From NCBI GenBank assembly GCA_938074565.1, contig CALJEQ010000005.1:62001-126000 (forward strand): 64,000 nt of DNA, given 5' to 3'. Each line of letters starts with the position of its first letter. Position 1 is the stretch's first letter. This stretch comes from an uncultured Alkaliphilus sp. Lineage in GTDB: Bacteria > Bacillota > Clostridia > Peptostreptococcales > Natronincolaceae. Shown here one piece after another: positions 52,714 to 61,810 of this stretch. Below the pieces are notes generated by a model that was not told the origin of the DNA, ran no database searches, and worked only from the letters and a program-made list of their open reading frames with translations. The position numbers and the translations under genes were made by a program.

Positions 52714-52724
52714 GAGGACTTATT

Positions 52725-53306
52725 ATGTACAAAGAAACATCGACCTGGGTGGACATGCAGATTGAATACAAGAACAGCCTCCAGTCAATTAGAAAAGTAA
52801 AAAAACACAGAAAAAATACTGGAAATTTTATTGATGTAGTTGACTGCGAACTGGCAGCAACTATGGAAAATGATCTGGCTACAAGTGTTAAGGAAATGAA
52901 ACAACGTGCTTTGCAAGAATATAAGGCTGTTAGTGCAGAAGATATTATCAACCCTGCTTATGGACTAACGAAGCGTCAAAAGGAAATAACGTTACTTAGA
53001 ATTGAATTTTCTTGCAAGGAAATTGCAGAATGGCTCAAAATAGACATTAGTACAGTATATAGAATACACGAAACATCAATAAATAAGATAATGAAAGTTA
53101 AGCAACAAGAAAAGAAGAATGAAAATGCCTTCGTTGGCTTGAGTAAGAGTCAACAAGAAATATATAAACACTACATAGACGGTTTAAAACAAAAAGAAAT
53201 CGCTGAAAGACTTGATGTAAGTGTAAATACAATTAAAACTCAATTAAAGAGAATAAAGCAAAAAATACAAAATGTAGGGGGTGACAAAACCATACAAATC
53301 AGTTAA
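52725..53306 (+). CDS. Regulator with two sigma region 4/LuxR-like HTHs
   Basis: YGLTKRQKEITLLRIEFSCKEIAEWLKIDISTVYRIHETSINKIMKV and GLSKSQQEIYKHYIDGLKQKEIAERLDVSVNTIKTQLKRIKQKI. Confidence 0.7.
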   Translation: MYKETSTWVDMQIEYKNSLQSIRKVKKHRKNTGNFIDVVDCELAATMENDLATSVKEMKQRALQEYKAVSAEDIINPAYGLTKRQKEITLLRIEFSCKEIAEWLKIDISTVYRIHETSINKIMKVKQQEKKNENAFVGLSKSQQEIYKHYIDGLKQKEIAERLDVSVNTIKTQLKRIKQKIQNVGGDKTIQIS

Positions 53307-53543
53307 GGGGAGAGGTGCGTCCAAAAGGGGGTGAACTTATGAAGTGTTTAGTTTTTGTAGGGTCTGTAAAAGAGTTAAGAATATATTTACAGTCTTGGGG
53401 AAAAGAAAATAGCCCAACAGCAGCAACTGTTAAGGCTATTCAGTAAAACATATTAAATTTAATGTTAAAACCATTATAGCACATGCAATTATTTATTAAC
53501 AAGACAGTTTTTATAAAAAAATAATTTTCTTTTAAAAATAAAA

Positions 53544-53873
53544 TTGGGGGTTGTTCAAATGAAAAAATCAGTTACCCTAAACGCAGAAGAAACAAATTAT
53601 TTTTTTCTTATTTTAAGAGATCTCAAGAGTACAATAGAAGAGAAAATTGTAACATGTACAATTGATTTAAATATAGAACTTGAAAAAATTTTATATCTAA
53701 ATGACTTGATAGAAGTTAGTTGGGACGAATTCGATCAGAAACTTTATAAAAATAACAAAGAAATATATTTAGAGAGAGCAGATATGTTTTACTCAATTTA
53801 TATGAGGGCTTTAAATGATTATACTTTAGAGTTAGAACATGTTGAAGAATTATTAAAAAAGTTGACTATATAG
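53544..53873 (+). CDS. Hypothetical protein
   Basis: ORF with GGGGGTTG upstream. Confidence 0.45.
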   Translation: MGVVQMKKSVTLNAEETNYFFLILRDLKSTIEEKIVTCTIDLNIELEKILYLNDLIEVSWDEFDQKLYKNNKEIYLERADMFYSIYMRALNDYTLELEHVEELLKKLTI

Positions 53874-53950
53874 TAATAAGTAGTATTTATTATTAAGTGC
53901 GTATTTGTCTAATATTGCGAAGTTAATAAAACTGAAAGGGGAAAATAATA

Positions 53951-54700
53951 ATGAATTTAGAGAATAACATTAAAGATGTAATAAATAAAAAGATGGAGGA
54001 TGGAACTATTGAAAGACTAATAGGAGAGCAACTGGAAAAGGGTATTAATAAATCCTTAGAAAATCTCTTAGGGACATATGGTGATGTTACAAAAATTATT
54101 GAAGGAAAAATAAAAGAGGTTATGGTAAGTCAATTATCTAAATTCGACTATTCAAACTATGTAGTAAAACTAGATTGTGTTTTAACTGAAATACTAGAGA
54201 AAACTACATTAGATCATAAAAAAATATTAGAGAATTTTAAAGAGTTAATGCTTGATGATGATATTCCTAAACAGGTAAAAGTTTCAGATATATTTGAAAA
54301 ATATAAAAAGAATATAGCTAAAAATATAAATACAAGTGATTTGAAAATAGATTATGATGATTGCGAACCAAGTTATCAATTTGTAACAGCAACTATGGAA
54401 ATTGAGCATGAAGAAAAAAGATCTTGGTCAACATCATCATTTAAGAATGCAAAAATTATTTTAGAGTGTGAAGAAGATGAAGATTTAAACTTAGAGATTA
54501 ACATATCGAAATTTATGGAATATCCTTGGAAATTAAGTGAAAAAACAGATACATCTATCGATGGATTGAGATATTTAGATGAATTTAAAATCTATATTCT
54601 GAAGCTATATCAAAAAGGTACTATATTAGAGATTGATGAAGAATATTTAAGTGATGACGAGGTGGAACCAGAAGGACGTCCAGAAATAGAATACAGATAA
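53951..54700 (+). CDS. Hypothetical protein
   Basis: 249-aa ORF, AAAGGGG RBS. Confidence 0.55.
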   Translation: MNLENNIKDVINKKMEDGTIERLIGEQLEKGINKSLENLLGTYGDVTKIIEGKIKEVMVSQLSKFDYSNYVVKLDCVLTEILEKTTLDHKKILENFKELMLDDDIPKQVKVSDIFEKYKKNIAKNINTSDLKIDYDDCEPSYQFVTATMEIEHEEKRSWSTSSFKNAKIILECEEDEDLNLEINISKFMEYPWKLSEKTDTSIDGLRYLDEFKIYILKLYQKGTILEIDEEYLSDDEVEPEGRPEIEYR

Positions 54701-54970
54701 TGGGGATATTGCGACATTGAATTATTCGAAAAAATCGAATAGTTGGAAGGAGGAATATATGGCTAATTGTTCAAAATGCACACAGAAAACCATTATTGAA
54801 GTAGGTAAAATTGCAGTTGAATTCGATTGTCCATACGGTGTATCTGTAGTTGATAATGAAGCATATATTGAAGATTTTTCAGACAAAGAGTGCAGTTATT
54901 ATAAAGAGTGATGTTACGCAAAACAAGATGAACATGTAATGGGAATTATATATTATTAGGAGGTGTTGAA

Positions 54971-55216
54971 ATGTCAGTAGTTAAAACTTCTATAATTCCT
55001 GTAGCTATAGCCATATTTACGATTGTAAGTTATCTTATTGTTAAACGAATCAATACAGCTTCAAGTTTTGGTGTAAATTTACATGTATTTAAAAGCGAAA
55101 AACACAAAGAATTCACTTCAATATACGGTTATTTTTGTTTAATTATTTTATTAATAGCTGCTATTTATACCATGTATAAAGTGATTTTTGTTTTTAAAGT
55201 AATAGATATCATTTAA
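54971..55216 (+). CDS. Hypothetical small membrane protein
   Basis: Two hydrophobic segments; AGGAGGTG RBS. Confidence 0.55.
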   Translation: MSVVKTSIIPVAIAIFTIVSYLIVKRINTASSFGVNLHVFKSEKHKEFTSIYGYFCLIILLIAAIYTMYKVIFVFKVIDII

Positions 55217-55257
55217 TGGGGATAAGGCGACATTCCATTTAAGAAAGGGTTGAGTAT

Positions 55258-55491
55258 ATGAGGGATATAAATGGCATTCAAATAAAAGTTGGGATGATGG
55301 TTATTAAGTTAAACAAAACAAAAAACAATGCACCAGATATTCAAGGTAAAGTCGTTATAAACAAACGAAAGGAACTGGGTATTGCAATAGAAGTAGATCA
55401 TGCCTTTTATTATGATGGAACAATAATGCCTAATTCGGGTGGCTATCGACATTGTATCAAAGAAAATTTAAACTACTTAGTTGTAAGTTAA
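55258..55491 (+). CDS. Hypothetical protein
   Basis: 77-aa ORF: INGIQIKVGMMVIKLNKTKNNAPDIQGKVV. Confidence 0.5.
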   Translation: MRDINGIQIKVGMMVIKLNKTKNNAPDIQGKVVINKRKELGIAIEVDHAFYYDGTIMPNSGGYRHCIKENLNYLVVS

Positions 55492-55510
55492 ATTGATTGG
55501 AGGGAGTAGA

Positions 55511-55744
55511 TTGAAATATAAAAAACCAATATGTGAATGTGGTAAAGAATTAACCATAACTGCTGTTTTTTCTTGTGATATATTATGGACCATAAATTCT
55601 AATGGTAAAAGATCAAAAAAACATACATTTTCAGCCGATACCCAAAGTGGTGAACATCTAGAGTGTGAATGTGGGGCTGATTATGAAATAGACTTTGATG
55701 AAAAAGGAAGGATATTAAGAGGGAAAGAATATAGCCCAGTTTAA
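55511..55744 (+). CDS. Hypothetical cysteine-containing protein
   Basis: KKPICECGKELTITAVF...ECECGADYEIDFD (paired CxC motifs). Confidence 0.5.
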   Translation: MKYKKPICECGKELTITAVFSCDILWTINSNGKRSKKHTFSADTQSGEHLECECGADYEIDFDEKGRILRGKEYSPV

Positions 55745-55782
55745 TTAATATGTCGTCTTACATGAAAAGGGGAACTTTTAAA

Positions 55783-56001
55783 ATGATTGAAATTCCAAAG
55801 TTGATTAAAAATAAAATTCAGAGGGTTAATAGATTAAGAATTGAACAAACAATGGTTTGTAATGAAGTATTTGATTGGTTTAAAAAACAAGGGATTGATA
55901 CAACAGAAAGTGGCTTTATAGATGTAATAGGTGCGAAAATATTGTATGGAGAATTTACTGATAGTGACTGGTGGGATTATCTTAACGGGCGAAGGAAATA
56001 A
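55783..56001 (+). CDS. Hypothetical small protein
   Basis: 83-aa ORF 55750..56001, ATG at 55783 likely. Confidence 0.4.
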   Translation: MIEIPKLIKNKIQRVNRLRIEQTMVCNEVFDWFKKQGIDTTESGFIDVIGAKILYGEFTDSDWWDYLNGRRK

Positions 56002-56070
56002 TTTGACATTTCATGAATAACTGCCCTTGTAGGGGATTTATGGGGAAAGGATGAAGGGAAGGTGGAAAGA

Positions 56071-56465
56071 ATGCTTAGAGCTAAAAGTTATTTCAGTGGA
56101 GCAGGTGGGATGGATCTAGGAATGTTAGGAGCAGGAATAGAAATAATTGAGTCTTATGAAATTGATACAGTTGCTTGTGAGACTCTAAGGAACAATTTCA
56201 AACACCAATTATTACTGATTTAAATGGAATAGCCCCAACCTGTGTAGCTCATTATTCTAAAGACAGATCCACGAGACTCATAAATGATGGAAAGAAAATA
56301 AGACCTTACTCTGTAAGAGAATATGCAAGATTACAAGGTTTCCCTGATTGGTTTAAGTTTAGTGGTACTGACAACGATGCGTACAGGCAAATTGGAAATG
56401 CAGTACCAGTGGACATGGGAAAATGGATAGCACAACAGGCTAAGAGGTATTTTAAAGCTTCATAG
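56071..56465 (+). pseudogene. C5 cytosine DNA methyltransferase remnant (internal deletion and frameshift)
   Basis: Own translation: YFSGAGGMDLGMLGAGIEIIESYEIDTVACETLRNNF then, in another frame, YSVREYARLQGFPDWFKFSGTDNDAYRQIGNAVPVDMGKWIA; central region with the catalytic PC motif is absent. Confidence 0.85.
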
Positions 56466-56555
56466 TCTGGGGATTATGCGACATAATAGGATTTACTCTT
56501 TTAAAAATGGGTTAATTAAAATATGACTATAAAAAGTAGAAGAGGAGAGATAGGT

Positions 56556-57221
56556 ATGAAATATAAAGGCAGAGTTGTAAGAGATTTTAGCATAGGTGTT
56601 GAATCTTGGGGTGAAAAGGTAGGAGAGATTTTAACACAAAACAATATTAGGTGGAGTACTTGCGAAAATGTTGCAGGAGACCTAGTAATTGTTACACCAG
56701 TAACCAATACATTTGAATCTATAAATACATTGTTCCTTGAAACCTCAAAACACTTTAAAGCCAGTATTCATGTTTTGTATGAAGAATTCGATAGCAATGG
56801 GCATAATCTTGAAGAATTTAATGAAGTGTTAGATGTTAATTTATTAGAACTACCAGTATGGACTTATGATTATCCTAACATTGAGGTATGGAGGGAGGGG
56901 CATTTTTTATACACTAAAGAACAGGCTATTGTAGCTGGTAGAATATTTGCTAAGAATGAAGGGTTGTTAAGTTTCCAAGTTGGAAGACAAGTTGAAGTTA
57001 CCCCTGTAGGCATAGATACAGATAGTGTATTAGAAAACATTGCAGAAAACTTACAAAGTGAAGTTGTAGAAGTAGCTGACGATTATCTACTTGATGTAAC
57101 CAAAGAACACCAAGAAGAATTAGAAGAAAAGCTCAATGAAGTCCTTTTCGACTGGATGAAAAAAAATAACTACGAACCAACCTTCTACACTATCGAGGAT
57201 GTTGAAGAAATAGCTATGTAA
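56556..57221 (+). CDS. Hypothetical protein
   Basis: ATG at 56556 within ORF 56523..57221; GAGGAGAG RBS. Confidence 0.55.
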   Translation: MKYKGRVVRDFSIGVESWGEKVGEILTQNNIRWSTCENVAGDLVIVTPVTNTFESINTLFLETSKHFKASIHVLYEEFDSNGHNLEEFNEVLDVNLLELPVWTYDYPNIEVWREGHFLYTKEQAIVAGRIFAKNEGLLSFQVGRQVEVTPVGIDTDSVLENIAENLQSEVVEVADDYLLDVTKEHQEELEEKLNEVLFDWMKKNNYEPTFYTIEDVEEIAM

Positions 57222-57265
57222 AGTTTCGCATTACATGAAAAGTACGATGTTATGGGGGGAATAAA

Positions 57266-57421
57266 TTGAATAACATTAAACAGTCGGTAAAATCAAAGTA
57301 TTTAAAATACAGAGCAGAAAGAATAAAAAAACATCTTTTAAAACAAAAAATATTTGGAACACCGAGAAGTTTAGGTAGTGGGTTTTATCCTATGAATACA
57401 AGGTTATGTAATCAAAGATAA
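57266..57421 (+). CDS. Hypothetical basic small protein
   Basis: TTG start after GGGGGG; NNIKQSVKSKYLKYRAERIKKHLLKQKIFGTPRSLGSGFYPMNTRLCNQR. Confidence 0.35.
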   Translation: MNNIKQSVKSKYLKYRAERIKKHLLKQKIFGTPRSLGSGFYPMNTRLCNQR

Positions 57422-57441
57422 GATCGGATAGGAGGGGTAAA

Positions 57442-57918
57442 ATGTCTATAGATACAGGTGTTTACATTGTTATATTTGGGCGACAGTTTTATATTGGTAT
57501 GCGTTCCAAATATGGCTCTCATACATATCCTTTAAATAATGATGAGTTTGAAGAATTAAAAAGAAATTTTCCTAAAGTAAAATTAAATAATGTATTTGAT
57601 AATAACATGTTTATTGACGAAGAAGGTACCGAAGAAGATCGAGCTGAATGGAAACCCTATATACGTTTTAATAAAAAAGAGTACAATATATTGAATTCAA
57701 ATTGTAATGCATTGAAAAAATCAACAGCAATAATGATTTCTAAATATTTATCAAAACTAGGATATAACGTACTTTGTGAATGTTTAGGTAGAAGTAGCAA
57801 TAATAAAATTGTTTTAAATGATCGTATAAGTCAAAAAATAACACCCTTAACGGGACAGCAATCTAATCCTAAAAAAGAAGTTCACGTCACCCAATTATCA
57901 ATATTTGAAATTATTTAA
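57442..57918 (+). CDS. Hypothetical protein
   Basis: 158-aa ORF, GGAGGGG RBS. Confidence 0.5.
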   Translation: MSIDTGVYIVIFGRQFYIGMRSKYGSHTYPLNNDEFEELKRNFPKVKLNNVFDNNMFIDEEGTEEDRAEWKPYIRFNKKEYNILNSNCNALKKSTAIMISKYLSKLGYNVLCECLGRSSNNKIVLNDRISQKITPLTGQQSNPKKEVHVTQLSIFEII

Positions 57919-58153
57919 AGGAGTGAATTATATGTCAAATTTAAATATTCTTATAGCTGAAAGAGAAAATAAAATGAAAGATTTTATTGAGTACCTTAAA
58001 AATGGATTAGTAGAATTAGAAAAGGTACATTTTTATAAAAATGAGATATGTAAATTAGAAATCCAAATAGATATTGTTGAGTTTACACAGAGCCTTTCAT
58101 CCATATAGGGCTTTTTTTATTTCTACTAAATACAACTAAGGAGGATTTATATA

Positions 58154-59299
58154 ATGAAAAAAGTAATACCTGCTGGGTGGGACCCAGGAAGGCTAAACAA
58201 CAAGTTGTACCTTGAAAACGACAAAGTGCTAAGTATGAATGCTATATGCTCTGGGTATCAAAGAAGAGTTTTAGAGCAGGAAGAAGGTCCATTAGTAAAT
58301 TTTCTTGATGTGGAATTATACCAAGAAGAAGACTTTATGGGAAGATACTTTGTAGGAGCTATGGCGTATAAGTTTAACCGAGGGGATCTTAGATGGTCAA
58401 CATCGGGTCTTCCTAAATTTCATAGCATTGATTCTGGTAATGATGAAATAGTTAAGCTGATGACTTACTTGGCGTTATCGCAGGTAAGTATAGGGAATGA
58501 AAAGAAGGAAATTTTTTGTTTAGGAACAGGTGTGCCTACAGAAGAATATTTTGAACAACCAGAGTTACTTGCAGACTTTGAAGAAGCGTTGAAGTATGAG
58601 TATAAGGTAGTATTTAAACACCCTAAATTCTGCAATTCTATTGTTAAGATTAGAATAAAATCTGTATATTTTAAGCCTGAAGGTACGTCAGCAATTATTT
58701 CTATGTGTTATTCTGATGATTTTAAGAAAAAACCATTTATTGATAGTTATTTAGAAAAAGGACCTATTATTGGAATGAACATTGGCTCATCCACAACTGA
58801 TGTATCAATTATGAACTCTAAAATGGAGTTTGAACCACAAGGATTTTTTGGATTGCCTATAGGCAGTAGTAATCCACTAAACGAAGTGAGAAATTTATTG
58901 TATAAAAGCTATAATTATGATGTTCCAAAAGTAAAGCTAGATCATTTAATTAGAACCTACAACCTTGTCAAATACAAGGGACATACAATAGATTTAAAAC
59001 AATTATCTAATAAACCATATAAAAACTTAGTTTCACTATTAAAATCACAGTTTTATGATAAGGTTGAGCAAGCAGGCATATTACTTGGTGAGTCGGGGGC
59101 ACTCTTTATATCTGGGGGGACATGTCTCAGACTACAAGACGAACTGCATTCTTTTATTCCTGGTGTACAGACAGTTATCTCCGCTGATCCTCTATTTGAG
59201 GATGCAAGGGGGTATTTTATAGAAGCTAAGTACCACTTAGATAATGAAGAAAGCATACAGAGTGATATATTTAAGGATAACGATATTGAGGGTGTGTAG
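58154..59299 (+). CDS. ParM/Alp-like plasmid segregation actin
   Basis: GMNIGSSTTDVSIMNSK (phosphate-2-like) and AGILLGESGALFISGGTCL (adenosine-like) motifs; followed by a small ParR-like gene. Confidence 0.82.
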   Translation: MKKVIPAGWDPGRLNNKLYLENDKVLSMNAICSGYQRRVLEQEEGPLVNFLDVELYQEEDFMGRYFVGAMAYKFNRGDLRWSTSGLPKFHSIDSGNDEIVKLMTYLALSQVSIGNEKKEIFCLGTGVPTEEYFEQPELLADFEEALKYEYKVVFKHPKFCNSIVKIRIKSVYFKPEGTSAIISMCYSDDFKKKPFIDSYLEKGPIIGMNIGSSTTDVSIMNSKMEFEPQGFFGLPIGSSNPLNEVRNLLYKSYNYDVPKVKLDHLIRTYNLVKYKGHTIDLKQLSNKPYKNLVSLLKSQFYDKVEQAGILLGESGALFISGGTCLRLQDELHSFIPGVQTVISADPLFEDARGYFIEAKYHLDNEESIQSDIFKDNDIEGV

Positions 59300-59301
59300 G
59301 C

Positions 59302-59643
59302 ATGGCAAGAACAAAACGTAAAATATTTAATGCTGGCGATACTACCAGTTACAAGTTTCCAGTTATAAAAAGTTCCCATGGGGATGATTTTTATAGCTGG
59401 TTAAATAACTATTCAAAGTTTGGATATAAGAGCTTTAATAATCTAATTACAGAATCATTAAAACTGAAATTTACAGTGGATAATTTGAAGGTTAGTCAAG
59501 GTTTTGAACAAAATTCAAGTCTACAGTTAGAATGCGTCTATACAAGCAATGATATTTTTGAAATAGATGAAATAGATGAAATTGAAGCAGTTGAAGAAAC
59601 TTGCTCAACATTAAGTAGGACATTTAATTCTATAAAAAGGTAG
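59302..59643 (+). CDS. ParR-like DNA-binding partition protein
   Basis: Small ORF directly after parM-like gene and next to a repeat-rich segment; call rests on position and size. Confidence 0.5.
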   Translation: MARTKRKIFNAGDTTSYKFPVIKSSHGDDFYSWLNNYSKFGYKSFNNLITESLKLKFTVDNLKVSQGFEQNSSLQLECVYTSNDIFEIDEIDEIEAVEETCSTLSRTFNSIKR

Positions 59644-59867
59644 TATTACCAAAGCTGGTATTATCAATATTTAGAACTGAAAAATTATATAAAAGGTATT
59701 ACCTATTTTGAACTTATATAAAAAAGTAATACCTTTTAGGTGTTTTTTTAAAAATAAAACTTCAAAGTACAATAAAAAGTAATTAATTACACCAAAGGAA
59801 TTTAAATAAACATAGGTGATTAATAACAGTAAAGGTAATACCCTATTAAAAAGGTATTACCTTTTTA
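59634..59867. repeat. GGTATTACC/GGTAATACC repeat cluster (candidate parC or rep-binding sites)
   Basis: AAAAGGTATTACC (59691), AGTAATACCTTTT (59725), AAGGTAATACC (~59831), AAAAAGGTATTACCTTTTT (59849), plus degenerate copies near 59636 and 59656. Confidence 0.7.
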
Positions 59868-59886
59868 CAAAGGTGGTGAATAGGCT

Positions 59887-61062
59887 ATGGAAAATTTTAG
59901 CGATATATTAAAGGTACAAGGTGTAAAATCAAAGGGATACGGTATAATAGGTAAATTAGTCATGTTGGATAGACGATTAACAATTGAAGCCAAAGCCATA
60001 TATGCCTATTTCTGTAGTTACGCAGGGGCAGGTTCTACTGCCTTTCCCAGTGTGTCAAAAATAATTGAAGATTTAGAGATAAGCGAAAACCGATTTTACA
60101 AGCATTTTAAACTACTTAAAAACTATGGGTATATATTAGTTGAACAGGTTAAAAAGGGAAGTGGAAAGTTTAGCCACAATCTTTATACACTAACGGAATG
60201 TCCAGAAGAAAAAGTGGAGGAAAAAGTAAGTCCACTTGAAAATGATATTGATAATGATAATGAAGAACTTGCACCGTCCCTTCAAAATGACGATACGGTA
60301 AAAAAAATACCGTCCCTTCAAAATAGAGGTACGGGTAAAATACCGTACCTTAAAAATGAAGGGACGGGACAAAAAGCGTTCCCGTCCCTTAGTTTTCCAT
60401 GCACGGAAAACGTGGGTACTAATATTAACAGGTCTTCTTTAAAATTAACAGATATATATAATAATCTTTCTTTCTATCTATCTAATACAGATAAATTAAG
60501 TAAAGAAGAAAGAGATAAACTTAAAAAGCTACTTAATGAGAAGGATGGAAAGACTGATGGAGAGAATCACAACAAAATAATACAAAAATATGAGTTTGAA
60601 ACCATTTTAGAAAAAGCAGAAGTTCATCAGAGTCAAGATTCTGTAGCAGCAGAACAAGCTTTACGTCTTTTATACTTCAACGATGCACCCCTTAAAATAA
60701 ATAATTTATGTGTATCTCCTGAACAGGTTCGAGAAGATTTAAAAAACAAAATTAATATTAATAGCATCAAAACTGGTTTTAATGACTTTCTAACTCAATC
60801 AAATAATCAGCAAATAAAAAACCCTATAGCTTACTTATCAAAATGTATATACAATGCCATGTGGCACGCCCAACTGAAAACGCAGCTAAAAACTAAAATC
60901 AATGAGCCTGTTACTGCTGATGTAAGTACCGTAGAAAAAAATAACACTGCCCCTCACAGAACAAAATTTCATCTGCCACAGAGCAGATTTACGCAGTACA
61001 CAAATGAAGATCTTGAGACCATGTTGTTAAATAATCAAAAGAAAAAACGTCAAGAGAGTTAA
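59887..61062 (+). CDS. Replication initiator with N-terminal winged-HTH
   Basis: LTIEAKAIYAYFCSYAGAGSTAFPSVSKIIEDLEISENRFYKHFKLLKNYGYILVEQ; repeat-rich linker; adjacent to parMR-like genes. Confidence 0.75.
   Translation: MENFSDILKVQGVKSKGYGIIGKLVMLDRRLTIEAKAIYAYFCSYAGAGSTAFPSVSKIIEDLEISENRFYKHFKLLKNYGYILVEQVKKGSGKFSHNLYTLTECPEEKVEEKVSPLENDIDNDNEELAPSLQNDDTVKKIPSLQNRGTGKIPYLKNEGTGQKAFPSLSFPCTENVGTNINRSSLKLTDIYNNLSFYLSNTDKLSKEERDKLKKLLNEKDGKTDGENHNKIIQKYEFETILEKAEVHQSQDSVAAEQALRLLYFNDAPLKINNLCVSPEQVREDLKNKININSIKTGFNDFLTQSNNQQIKNPIAYLSKCIYNAMWHAQLKTQLKTKINEPVTADVSTVEKNNTAPHRTKFHLPQSRFTQYTNEDLETMLLNNQKKKRQES
60273..60390. repeat. Iteron-like repeats inside rep coding sequence
   Basis: ACCGTCCCTTCAAAAT at 60273 and 60309, ACCGTACCTTAAAAAT at 60342, CCCGTCCCTT near 60381, with inverted GGTACGGG / GGGACGGG between them; encodes (I)PSLQNxGTGK repeats. 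Confidence 0.8.
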
Positions 61063-61161
61063 TTAAAATTCTGTTTTTATAACTAGTAACATTCACATTT
61101 TACACTATGTCAAAAATATCGATATTCAATTCATTGAATTTAGATGCCTTTGACCGATACT

Positions 61162-61207
61162 GTTACTAGACCGAGAATAGAAACTCGTAGAGTTTCTTAG
61201 TAGTAAC
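61162..61207. repeat. Inverted repeat/hairpin in non-coding region
   Basis: GTTACTA...AGAAACTC gta GAGTTTCT...TAGTAAC. Confidence 0.75.
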
Positions 61208-61346
61208 TGTAATGAAGGTGTCTATACAGGTTATAGGTGTATGTAGGTTGTGTTTTTCGTCCTAATCTATAAAACAGGTAACAAGTAATAAGGAGATACA
61301 TTGTAAGTTTCGGAGGTAGGTTTGGTTTTCTCGTCGTCATATTTTC

Positions 61347-61386
61347 CACGATTTTTAGAACGCAAATTGCAGTTCTAAAATTCGTG
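61347..61386. repeat. Long inverted repeat
   Basis: CACGATTTTTAGAAC gcaaattgca GTTCTAAAATTCGTG, 15-bp arms with one mismatch. Confidence 0.85.
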
Positions 61387-61439
61387 ACAGATTCACATTA
61401 GGGAGGGGGCGAAAAAATTAGGAAGGAGTTGTGGTTGTG

Positions 61440-61787
61440 GTGCTTAATGAAATTATAAATATATTTGTAAAAACAGTAGAAGAATTAATAGATTACAATT
61501 TGCCAAACAATGGTAAATTATACATTGAAACCAAGAATGGTGAATATGTGAACTTTAGACCGAAGGATTTTAAAAACAAAATAATTTCAGTTACTAAAGA
61601 AAAAGATATAAATAAATATCTTAATTATTTTAAAGGATTAGGTTTAATTGTAACTACAGGTAAACACAGCTACAGTAATATTCAAAGAGTTAAGAGCAAA
61701 ACGAGAAGGGTTACCACTGTAGAAAAGAATAAATTTCTTTTGCTTAAAAAATTGTTAGAGTCAGAAAAGGAGAAAACAATGGGGTAA
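61440..61787 (+). CDS. Small putative DNA-binding protein in TcpK position
   Basis: ORF 61431..61787; INKYLNYFKGLGLIVTTGKHSYSNIQRVKSKTRRVTTVEKNKFLLLKKLL compatible with winged HTH; precedes tyrosine recombinase and FtsK-like genes. Confidence 0.5.
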   Translation: MLNEIINIFVKTVEELIDYNLPNNGKLYIETKNGEYVNFRPKDFKNKIISVTKEKDINKYLNYFKGLGLIVTTGKHSYSNIQRVKSKTRRVTTVEKNKFLLLKKLLESEKEKTMG

Positions 61788-61810
61788 CGATAGATGTAGA
61801 TAAATTCAAA

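Noticed and set aside
60190-60372. Minus-strand ORF over rep repeats
   Set aside because: Shadow of the iteron-like tract in the rep gene
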